Origin: Phytophthora quininea
Taxonomy: Eukaryota > Oomycota > Peronosporomycetes > Peronosporales > Peronosporaceae
Direction of reading: 5' to 3'
DNA length: 64,000 nucleotides
Assembly (NCBI GenBank): GCA_011947345.1
Contig: JAAVTG010000369.1
Location: forward strand, 29,256-93,255
Shown here piece after piece: positions 55,822 to 64,000 of the stretch (its first letter is position 1; each line of letters begins with the position of its first letter). The notes under the pieces are model-generated. The model worked only from the letters and a program-made list of their open reading frames with translations, made no database searches and had not been told where the DNA came from. The translations under genes were made by a program, and so were the position numbers.

Positions 55822-56256
55822 ATGCCGTACATTCGTGTGACGAGCAACGTCGCCAAGTCCTCGGTGGATATTCGTGCCACCAGCACTGCTTTGGCCGAGA
55901 AACTTGAAAGCTGCTGGGGCGTGCCGAAAGCTTTCATGATGGTGGAGCTGAACCTCGACACCGCTCTAAGTCTCCAGCTCAATGACGAGGTAAAACATGC
56001 AGCAATCTTCTTATTTTTGTCGACGCACTAACTTCTTGAGTGTCTTTCTGACTAGCCGACTGCCTACGTCCAAGCTCGCACCATCGACAACATCGACGCG
56101 GAGCACAACCCGAAGACGATCACGGAGATCACCAACACTGTGGCCGAACACTTGAAGGTTCCTGCTGCTCGAATTTACGTGGTGCTGGAAGGCGTTAAGG
56201 TTGGTAACTGGGGTGCCAATGGCACGACAGTGATCCCTCCCGGACACCAGAAGTAG
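55822..56256 (+). CDS. MIF: Macrophage migration inhibitory factor (MIF) homologue
   Basis: Two exons, 55822-55989 and 56056-56256, separated by a 66-nt GT-AG intron with CTAAC in it; 122 residues, as for MIF/D-dopachrome tautomerase proteins (about 115). After removal of Met the protein starts with Pro (MPYIRV), the catalytic base of MIF tautomerases. Other visible family features: alternating beta and helix pattern, MMVELN strand in the middle (family MIG/MxV position), and GVKVGNWGANGTTV, the NWGxNG-like C-terminal block that contributes to the active site. Cytosolic, trimeric in known members. In pathogens, MIF homologues can mimic host cytokines; any such role here is speculation. Confidence 0.93.
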
Positions 56257-56429
56257 GTTTTTCAACTTCGGCAGACCAATCTCGAGAGATAGTTGGCACA
56301 TAAGCACGAGATAAGATGGTCATCATAATCGACTTGCCACCATAAACATGTTTTGCTTCTTCTGAGCAGCACAGCTGGTGAAGACGTCTTCCTATGCCAC
56401 TGTCGGTAGTCATTTTCAAACGAGTCCTG

Positions 56430-57818
56430 ATGAGTCTCGCCGCTGAGTTGGAAGAGTCGGAAGACTCTTTGTTGGATGTGCTGGCGTTCATCGACAGCAG
56501 TGACACCGAGTCGACCATGACCTCGAGCGATGGCGACTCTATAGCAACCAATTCGTCAGAACGAAACGCCATTGAGGCCCCTTCGACCAAGCGGAGAGAC
56601 GGATGAGGAAGCCAAGAGCAGCAGGGAAGTTCCGCAGTCGACGCGGTTCCAACGGGAAAAGCGAGATGAAGTTTTGGGTCTTCGAGAGCAAGTGATTGAG
56701 CTGACGGCTCGACTGGGGCAACTACAACGAACGCGTCGGTATCCGTTGTTTGCAGCTGTAAATGGCCCCGATTCGCCTCTTCAAACAAGCACGAAGAAAT
56801 CAATTTGGGAAGACCTGGCCAGTGTCCAATTTCAAGACCGCCAACGAGCTGAGCGAACGAACCGCCAACTGAAAATCATTCTGACTCGACAACGCAAACT
56901 CGGTCGGTCTTTCCGAAAACTTCTCGAGAAGAAAGAATCTCTGGAAGTGGGTAGCTTTATTCATTATGCTACTCTACTCAGCTTGTGCTAATATTCTTGG
57001 TGTTGTGAAGGGTTTGGAGTTTCTGCACGATGTGCTACCAATTCCCGACTGTGTCCAACCTTCACCCAGTCGGTCAATCTTCACCATCGACATCAGTGAC
57101 ATGGTGCTGTCCGAACTGGAAATGAACGTCGCCGCGCTATATTTTCAAACAGACTCGGTGCTGCAGCCGATCATCAGTCAAGTCGGCTTGTCATGTGTCG
57201 CTCAAGACAAGACGACCGATCCGCTGGGGGACACGGAAGTGATGACCACCACCCCATTATCGTGTTCTCTGAAGAAAGCGAGTGAAATCCTCTGGGCAGG
57301 AACGACGAGTTTGTCAACAGACCCCGAAAAAGTGCCTCAGTTTGTAAGTTTTGAAAGCGTCTACCATTGCCGGCCTCATGTCTGAGCACAAATCGTCAGG
57401 CTTCTAACAATTCTTGTTGTCTTAGTCGCGAGCAAGATGCACCAACTCTCTCGCTAGGAGTTGCAAGCTGGACCTATTCAATACGGTGCCAATGAATGGC
57501 CTCAACTTTGTGCGCCGCTACGATGAAGCTGATCGGATGGTGCTGGTTAGTACCGCAAATTGGTTCCTCCCTGCAGACGGCCTTCATTTCCAAGATCACG
57601 TGTGGACCGTCGTGTCTCGATCTCCTGTAGACCCCATCAATTCCTGTATCGTTCAAAGTTTTTGTCGACTGGAAGCGAAGCATACAAGAGTCGGAAATGG
57701 ACTAAGAGAACACTTTGTACAAGCTCAAGACTACGTGCGTGGCTCCGTGGCGAGAAAAGTTCGACAGCTACAGGAACTGCAGCAAAGATACTTGCTCGAA
57801 CAAACCGTCACAAAATGA
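56430..57818 (+). CDS. bZIP-like coiled-coil protein of oomycete START-like/M96-type family
   Basis: Start at ATG 56430 (MSLAAELEESEDSLLDVLAFID; an ATG at 56394 is alternative). One frame change near 56590 (net +1) then TDEEAKSSREVPQSTRFQREKRDEVLGLREQVIELTARLGQLQ: a basic region running into a leucine-zipper-like coil, followed by AERTNRQLKIILTRQRKL. Introns 56947-57010 and 57344-57425 (both GT-AG) remove stops and join KESLE to GLEFLHD and VPQF to SRARC. The C-terminal half (57011-57818) has START-like features (LNFVRRYDEADRMVLVSTANWFLPADGL, DHVWTVV). Resembles large oomycete families often labelled M96 mating-specific protein; that label is from memory and tentative. Confidence 0.65.
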
Positions 57819-58045
57819 TTAGGAGTCGAAGGTCATGACCCGGAAACGAAAGTAAATGGCATCCCCCAGTCTTGGGATTAAGTTGATTGTTCTACGACAT
57901 CTCGACGTCATCAGGGCCCCCGGTCGTCGCGACTTCGCGAGTTTGGGGTTTCCGCTCACCCGTCATGAGTCGGATTTCCGGAGATTGCCAAAGCGAGGCG
58001 AGGCTTCCCAACCAGGACACAACGCTTGCATGACCCAACTCTATC

Positions 58046-58507
58046 TCAGTGAAAGTCCCCAGTCTTTTGTTTCTCTCGCTCGCTGACCGCAGAACCGCGA
58101 TTGCTTGCTACTCCCGACTGACTTTTGATTTTGGTACGCGCCGTGATCAGCAGGCAGGCCGTGAGCGTGGTGCGGTGCCAGATTGCTTGGACGAACTCCC
58201 AATTGAGTCCGCTCATTTTGGACGCGACGTTGAACGGCATCTCGTGCGTCGCAAAGAGCAAGTACAAGCCCAACTCGAGCTTCCTCGTCTTGAGAATCGT
58301 GCTCCATCCTCTCGAAGTGCCAATGTAGTAGAAGCGGAAGATAAAAATGAAGGCCAAGTTGGCGTTTTCGGCCGCATTCGAGATGTTTTGGCCAACATTT
58401 TCGGACAAACCTTGTGGGGAACAGGTCGCCACGCAGGAGGCAGGATGGACACGAGGCTTCTTGGCGAAGAAGCTGGTGATAGATGGCTGCGACCGCTTGC
58501 CGGACAT
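58046..58507 (-). CDS. Possible small gene with PIP-box-like N-terminus
   Basis: Minus-strand ATG at 58505-58507 gives MSGKRSQPSITSFFAKKPR: SQPSITSFF fits the PCNA-interacting (PIP) consensus QxxI/LxxFF, placed at the extreme N-terminus as in several DNA repair and replication proteins. 153 codons are open to 58046, but downstream composition is mixed and an intron may be present after about residue 35. No enzyme domain recognised. The other strand is also partly open. 57819-58045 shows nothing else. Confidence 0.3.
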   Translation of the reverse strand: MSGKRSQPSITSFFAKKPRVHPASCVATCSPQGLSENVGQNISNAAENANLAFIFIFRFYYIGTSRGWSTILKTRKLELGLYLLFATHEMPFNVASKMSGLNWEFVQAIWHRTTLTACLLITARTKIKSQSGVASNRGSAVSEREKQKTGDFH

Positions 58508-58584
58508 TGTTGTGCGACCGGAACGAGCTTAGTAAAAACTTATGAAACCACTCGGTCAAAAAATGGGGTGCCCCATTTAGGCCC

Positions 58585-59773
58585 TTGCTCCGCCCTGGGC
58601 ACTTGGATGGACGAACCCACATGCTAATTCCGCTGATTGTTACGATTCTGTCGACTGTGAAGAGACTTAACGTAGAGCCTGAAGCAGCACGGGAGGTCGA
58701 CCCTAACAACAATGATAGAGTTGAGAACGTCAAAATATTCTCCGTTCTTCCGTTCAAAAGGGCTTTCGATGCAGTTATTTCAAGACGTGTACTAATGGAT
58801 TGTGGTCTCTGCTCAAGAGAGCTGGTACAGACATTTCGCCATTATCACGGAGACCTGGACAAGCAGGCATCGTTTGGAGAGATGTCGCTGCCGCATTCTG
58901 GCGAAGCTATTCCATATCGACAAGTTTGAGACCAGTACAAGACGATTCGCCGGTGAAATCTCCACTGACGGGAAAGGTGTTAGTATCACGCTCAAGAAAC
59001 CAAAACAGAACAGCGCTCACCTAGCTCCGCAGCTCTCCGACTTCGATGAGCTGTGGGGGCTTGACCAGCCGCCAAGACCTCTTCGTCGCGACAAACACGC
59101 AAGAGGAGAAGATGTCATGGTTTGGCCGTGAGCTCTACGAAGACGTCCGCTATTCAGCAAGCAATAAAACCATGAAAAGCTGGATCGACAGCAATTCCAG
59201 AGGTGGCAAGGTCGTTTGCAGCCATGCCAACACGGAAGACTGCGTCGTTCGAACCTCTCAAGACGTACGTGGAATATGTCACTCATAAGCTGGACCTGAT
59301 GCTCGGCTTCGAACAGCGCAAACCTTTCCGCAAACTACGCTTTCGACGATACATCTTTGCCAAGACGAAACTCCAGGCGCTTTGTTTGCAGCTGACTGCA
59401 CGTGCTGGTGCAAGGACTCTGGTTGGCTTTGGCGATTGGAGCAACACCGACCTCGGCGGCCACATCAAGCGCCACCCCAAGGGTCCAGTCAAAGCATTCG
59501 AGGCGGAGCTGAAACGTCGAATCCATCGACGAGTTCAGAACCAGCAAACTCCATGCTGACTGCCATACCGAGCTCAACAAGCAGTTCTCTCTGCAACGCT
59601 GCCGTGACGGCAGGACGCGGACTCGCAAGGCTTACAGTGTACTCTATTGTCCGAGCAATGGCTGTTTTGGTACTACTGTGAACCGCGACGACAATGCGTC
59701 TCGAAACATGCTATTCCTCCTGCAGTACAAGGTGCAGGGTCTCCGACCGATCGCGTTCTGCCGCGGGACGTAG
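58585..59773 (+). CDS. Fanzor (eukaryotic TnpB-like RuvC nuclease), frame broken
   Basis: Fanzors are eukaryotic homologues of IS605/IS607 TnpB, RNA-guided DNA nucleases carried by mobile elements. Plus-strand blocks in order: VKIFSVLPFKRAFDA (about 58730), LLKRAGTDISPLS (58806), KLFHIDKFETSTRRF...STDGKGVSI (58910), RuvC-I GLD (Asp codon 59063-59065) then DLFVATN, a linker with SFEPLKTYVEYV, FRKLRFRRYIFAKTK, VGFGDWSN (59420), RuvC-II SIDEFRTSK (Glu codon 59531-59533), a CxxxxxxxC...YCPxxGCFG zinc-ribbon, and RuvC-III NRDDNASRNM (Asp codon 59687-59689), stop 59771-59773. Frame changes near 58777, 58900, 59065, 59200 and 59515; the ones I resolved are losses of 1-2 bases at short runs. The N-terminus (no certain start) and element ends are undefined. 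Confidence 0.8.
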
Positions 59774-59860
59774 CCAAACCTCAAGTGTCCTGTGTGTGCC
59801 TTCGGGTGGCATCAGGATAGCCGGTGGTCTCCGGCATTAACCTGCTGATGCTGTCGGAAA
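59774..59860 (+). ncRNA. Candidate omega-RNA-like 3' region of Fanzor
   Basis: In TnpB/Fanzor loci the guide RNA overlaps or follows the 3' end of the nuclease gene. Directly downstream of the Fanzor stop lies GC-rich sequence with a small perfect hairpin GCCGG/CCGGC (59820-59824 and 59831-59835, loop TGGTCT). This is a positional guess; no family consensus can be checked. Confidence 0.2.
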
Positions 59861-59931
59861 GGAGTAGCACGTCCCCAATAGCGGGGAGGGTAAAGGGGTT
59901 AACAGCGCCCAGCATCAAAAAGGCAACTTGG

Positions 59932-62149
59932 TCAAAAGGCAACAACGTTTCTATCCAAGAGCTGCTCGCGCAGCGCCAGGAGCTCGTCGTGGTGCTGGCG
60001 GATGAGTGCGCGCAGCACGTCGCCGCCCAGTTGGAAGTTGCGGATCGTACTGACCTTGTCCTTCACCGTTGTCGTCCACTGGTCGGCTTTGGCAGCGTCG
60101 TCGCTGCTCGCAGGCTTCCACTCGAAGATATTGATCTTCGGGTCGAACTTGGGGCTGGAGTCGCTTTCTCCGTCTCGAAAGGAACCTTTTCCAGCGCATC
60201 CGTTGCTTCTGGAGGTGCAGACGTTGGGCGAAGGCTAGCTGCAGCGTTCTGGTGATGAGTGACTGGCGTTGGTCCGGGATCCATCTTGGCAGCACCCGCC
60301 GTCGGAGACTCCGTCTGCTCCTGCTCCTGCTCTTGATTCTGTATTACAGCTTCTGGCGATGAACTTGCTCCGGCTACGACGATAGGAAGAGGTTTCTGGC
60401 CCCACCACTTGCCGTGGAGGTAGTCCACCACGGTCTGCACTGCAGTGTCATCCAGCAGAGCGTCATAGACTTGCACTTCTGCGATGCGGCCCTGGAAGGC
60501 GTTGGTGTCGCAGGAAAGCTTGGCATTGCCAAGACTTACCACGTCGTTGGCCGATATTCGAATTCGATTTTCATTTCGGGGCTGTGCTCCACCGCCCCAC
60601 GCCTTGTCATTCACCTTGATCTCGACGGCATTTTCGTTCAAACGGTACGCCACTAACGAAAATTGCCCCTCAGGCAGCTCGTATTCGCTCTCTTGAAGAC
60701 CATTGTTCGCAAAAAACGATGGCTTCCCACCGTGAAGGCCAAACTGTCCGTATGGCGAGTTTCCGAAGAATTTTTGTCCTTTGAAAGAATCCCCAGACTG
60801 TAGTCACCACAAATGCTATGTTAAAGGAAACCCAACTCAAAGAGCAAAGTCTCTCTCATAAAAACTTACCTCCACCAAAGCTGGGGCGATGACGAAGAAC
60901 AGGGTCATGGAGTCGTGCACTTTCAAAGCATCACAGACCATCGGACACGAAAAATACACAACCGGTAGCTGGTGGGAGTATCTGCCGCAATAGGAACCCA
61001 AATGGGCTGTTGCGTGCTTGATATCGCGTGAAATGCCGTTGAACTGCGCGCAATTTGGTTTGCCCAGCTACAGTACCATAAAACAATAACTGATGTTACG
61101 CCAAGGCAAAATGCAGCCCACGCCGTAAAAATCCGCACCTGTTCACTGCGCACGCTGTGGCATCAGCCCCAGAGCTGGCTAAACAACTCGCTAAATTGTG
61201 TACTGTGACTCCCGAGTCAGCCGTGAGCCACAGCAGTAAATTCTCTTTGACTGTCGAAGGCACCAATGTCGTCATGTCACTTGACGCTGGCTGGGTATGG
61301 ACTCCTTCGCCAAGTGTCGGTGGAAGACCTTGCAGTTTCATTTGAGCAATGATCTCTGCAATCTCCGCTGGAGATTGCCCTCCAGCATTAGGTGGTGTTT
61401 GCATCGGCACCTGGAGGTTTTCATCGACTACCGCAGCAGGTTTAGCACGAAAATCCATGGGTGAATTGATTCCTGCACTTGTTGGAACAGAATGTGTTGA
61501 TGGTAATGTCTCCGTTCCTTTGTGGGGCTTTCCCGAGATTCAGTGCCGAGCTCGTTCTCAAGAGGAAGATCCGAGGCTGGCAGCTTTGTGTCGCCATCAA
61601 CATCATTCTGAATACCGAAGCGATGATCCTCTTGGTCGCGTTCTTCAGGGCGAGGAGAGTCGCTTGTCAATTTTGTGTAGCCCCCTGAAGGAGATGTATC
61701 GTGTACACTTGGTCCTGTTGCTGTTTTCGGACGAGCTGAAGCCAGCACCTGGACCTGCTCAGCGTTCTTGTTCATCGGTCCCGGATGCCCACTATGTTCG
61801 TCTTGAGTCAAAGCGCTCGTCACGACGTTTTCGCCCCACAGAGACGGGAATTGAGTAGAGCTCACAAAGATAAACCCGGTGACGATGCACAAGTTGGCCA
61901 CAAGGAGCAGCCTGTTGCAGGCCAACAGTTCAATACTTTAGCTGGCAAACAAAAATGCATCGCTAAATACAACACGCACCAGATCTTGCCTCTGGGACTC
62001 GTAAAGGATACTCCTCTCGAGGGTGCCGGTCCTCGTCTGGAAGAGTGCAAATGGTTCGCCGATACGCTGTTGCCATCGTCCTGGTCATCGTCATCGGACA
62101 TAGGAGCCACCCGGTCTTTCTTGCCTCGGTCATGCCTGGATAGCGCCAT
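59932..62149 (-). CDS. Type II membrane protein with LamG/concanavalin-like domain
   Basis: ATG at 62147-62149 (MALSRHDRGKKDRVAPMSDDDDQDD): basic/acidic cytosolic N-terminus, then intron 61912-61979, which creates a single transmembrane segment (WLLLVANLCIVTGFIF). Long Pro/Ser/Glu-rich ectodomain linker; a frame slip at the G run near 61530 (C run on the coding strand); LLLWLTADSGVTV opens a LamG-like jelly roll (about 61250); another likely intron near 61070-61135; intron 60798-60869; then FFGNSPYGQFGLHGG, RIAEVQVYDALLDD (the usual LamG-3 end, about 60500) and a Gln/Pro/Ala linker. A further slip near 60185 leads to FEWKPASSDDAAKADQW and a coiled end (LRALIRQHHDELLALREQLL), TGA 59932. Possible carbohydrate-binding surface protein. 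Confidence 0.65.
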
Positions 62150-62453
62150 GACACTCTACTCCAAGCCCCGACCAAATTGCACGGCAAGTCTCGAAAGTGA
62201 CGCTTCCGAGGCGACGCCAGTACTATCTTGACCTGCTGTATGCTGCAGCATGCTTTCTTTGCTAGACCACCTGCATTGCTCATGACACCATACACCACAC
62301 AGTCTGCTATGCTCCACCTTTTCTCCGTCAAGCGCCGCTGCATTCACCTACACGAAAACGATCGACACTCGTCCAAGCACTTCGTCGGAGTAGAGCAAAA
62401 GCAGTCTAACGACCTCTTACGTCTGTAGACTTCTGTCCTCTCTGCACTACGTC

Positions 62454-62830
62454 TAGTACGGGTCCGACCGTTGGTTCAGATAATTGGTAACTGCGGTTAG
62501 CTGAAAAGCTAGTGCCGCCAAGCTACCATCTGTCGGATTATGGCTGAACGCCTCTAAGTCAGAATCCATGCTGGAGTAGACGATAATCACCTTTCCCGAT
62601 GTAGCGCGAATAGCGATAGGTGTCTTCTGGGCACCCAACATCATAAAATTGCAACGCACCCTGCTGTCTGTCAAGTGCTGGCGGCGGGGAGTATGCTGAC
62701 TTGTAATTTCAAATATTGGGAAAGATAAATCCTTTGTAGACGACTTAAATAAAGAACGGGGTGTTGTAAGCATGAGAGTAGTCTTGTACTACGATCTGCT
62801 GAGATTTAGCCCTTGTTCTATTGATTTGTT
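62454..62830 (+). rRNA. 25S/28S rRNA, 3'-terminal fragment
   Basis: Reads as the last part of large-subunit rRNA: ...GGTTCAGATAATTGGT... (about 62472), GATTATGGCTGAACGCC (about 62536), TCTAAGTCAGAATCCATGCT (62555-62574, universally conserved), ending TTTAGCCCTTGTTCTATTGATTTGTT at about 62830. The 5' side stops just after the place where the sarcin-ricin loop (AGTACGAGAGGA-like) should be; here it reads AGTACGGGTCCGA, so the fragment is truncated there. The minus-strand open frame across it is an antisense artefact. Confidence 0.9.
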
Positions 62831-62980
62831 CGGAAACGAACATTTCTCCCCCAACCACGCAAATATAAGTAAGTTAGTAGCATCGCAGCGCACAGTCTGC
62901 AGGAAAGCGAATTGCTTTCGCGCTAAGGGCGGCGAAGGTGGTCTGGCGTCAGTCAGGCGGGTAAGCCCTCGTTGCCGTTT

Positions 62981-63318
62981 GAGTCTCTTTGCCTTTGCGC
63001 TTTCGAGCCAGAGTGCGTGTGTTTAAGCCTGGATTGAGTATGCGGCTTGACGAGTCCGTTCGCGGATTTCGCCAAGTGCCAACGCTAACGATTTCTGAGC
63101 CAAAATGCGCGCGTTTTGTATCGGGTTTGCAACAGGCGAAAGGGCGAGTGAGTCTCTTTGCCTTTGCGCTTTCGAGCCAGAGTGCGTGTGTTTAAGCCTG
63201 GATTGAGTATGCGGCTTGACGAGTTCGTTCGCGAATTTCGCCAAGTGCCAACGCCAACGATTTCCGAGCCAAAATGCGCGCGTTTTGTATCGGGTTTGCA
63301 ACAGGCGAGGGGGCGAGC
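62981..63318 (+). repeat. rDNA intergenic-spacer repeat, 169-bp unit x2
   Basis: GAGTCTCTTTGCCTTTGCGC at 62981 recurs at 63150, and the following sequence is nearly identical over the full 169-bp period (few substitutions). It lies 150 bp downstream of the LSU rRNA 3' end, the usual position of IGS subrepeats. Confidence 0.9.
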
Positions 63319-63654
63319 CTTGGAAGCCTGGCGGTTAACCGATCGCTGAGTTTCGGGGCGGGGAATGCTCGAGCGTTCGCGTTCGGACTTACCTGAAGAC
63401 AAACGGTAATGAGGGTGTAGTACTAGTGATGGCCGCCGAGTGCAATAGCACTTGGGGCGCATGTTTCCTCGCGGAAGCGCGCGCTAGTGGTCGCTAACCG
63501 TTGTATATGATGACTGCAGGAGAAGGTGGCGCGGAAGCGCGCCGCGCGGAGGAAGGTGTCCATGCGCCGGGAAGGTTTCCTGGCGCATGGCGGTGAAAAT
63601 GCATCACTAAGCGCCATGTGCCTTGCGTGAGAACTTTTCGTACTTAAGCGAGGG

Positions 63655-63960
63655 TGCTGGCTGTGCATGTGCATGCTGGAAGAGGTACTATCCGCCGTCA
63701 CTACGGGTGCGCGGGTGGGCAGTATGGGGCTTAGTGACGTGTGGGCCGTGTAGCACCCTCTGGCTGCGCATGTCTGGCCTGGAAGAGCTACTATCCGCCG
63801 TCACTAAGGCCCGCGGGCGCGCCGCGGCGACCAATATGGAGCGCGGCACATAGTGTCCTCGCTGACTGTGCATGTGTAGCCATGTCTGCCTTGGTACTAT
63901 TCGCTCATGTGGACGGGGGCCGCCGTGCAGCCGACGAATATGGAGGCCGGCGAGCTGTTC
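63655..63960 (+). repeat. Second IGS repeat, 103-106-bp unit x3, degenerate
   Basis: TACTATCCGCCGTCACTA-like anchors at 63686, 63789 and 63895 (last one diverged) and CTG(G)CTGTGCATGT-like starts define three imperfect tandem units. GC-rich; 63319-63650 between the two families has no gene. Confidence 0.7.
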
Positions 63961-64000
63961 GTGCGGAGGTGTCGGTCTGTCGCATGTCGCTGCACGCTTT

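Noticed and set aside
62453..62773. Minus-strand open frame of 106 codons
   Set aside because: It is antisense to conserved 25S rRNA (the TCTAAGTCAGAATCCATGCT segment); a known source of spurious protein predictions.
1..64000. tRNA genes, CRISPR arrays, bacterial operons
   Set aside because: None visible by eye; all context is eukaryotic with introns and retroelements.

Overview
The window reads as nuclear DNA of an oomycete, most likely Phytophthora or a close relative. The evidence is an NPP1/NLP necrosis-inducing protein gene, several Crinkler (CRN)-type effector remnants, a Crypton-like tyrosine-recombinase element, short (60-82 nt) GT-AG introns often preceded by a CTAAC-like branch site, and oomycete INR+FPR core promoters just upstream of several genes. 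Species cannot be fixed by eye.

Layout. 1-9650: unrecognised ORF end, then a minus-strand LINE (ORF1+ORF2) split by a Crypton (2060-4823). 10219-11903: pogo-like DNA transposon. 12001-18532: a second, internally deleted pogo-like element whose remnant carries a tyrosine-recombinase (DIRS/Ngaro-order) retrotransposon. 18560-20200: debris of a different YR retroelement. 20700-21537: coiled-coil gene. 21700-32323: plus-strand LINE copy carrying a solo LTR (23646-23942) and a 3'-truncated Ty3/Gypsy element (25426-31852). 32327-33922: NLP gene and a paralogue of the coiled-coil gene. 34224-41450: convergent housekeeping genes, a large TPR-nucleotidyltransferase (non-canonical poly(A)/U polymerase type) and a NOL8-like nucleolar RRM protein. 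41580-50042: two further pogo-like transposons (TIRs with TA flanks) among CRN fragments. 50417-62149: gene-dense part with questin-oxidase-like protein, coiled-coil/LEA-like protein, small coiled-coil genes, MIF homologue, bZIP-like protein, a Fanzor (eukaryotic TnpB-like, RuvC) gene and a membrane-anchored LamG protein. 62454-64000: 3' end of 25S rRNA followed by rDNA spacer repeats.

One feature affects every call. Reading frames of otherwise healthy genes break repeatedly, and the breaks I could resolve look like 1-nt losses in short homopolymers (for example five in the TPR-nucleotidyltransferase, one in the NOL8-like gene, one in the NLP gene). This pattern fits uncorrected sequencing error at least as well as pseudogenisation, so 'broken' genes here, including the NLP and the Fanzor, may be intact in the organism. 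Elements with nonsense codons, lost catalytic residues or internal deletions (pogo copy 1, pogo copy 2, CRN fragments, Gypsy) are better cases of true decay.

The most interesting content is the Fanzor gene, with all three RuvC acidic residues still readable, and the nested tyrosine-recombinase elements of three kinds (Crypton and two YR retroelement families). No viral operon, CRISPR array or tRNA gene was seen.
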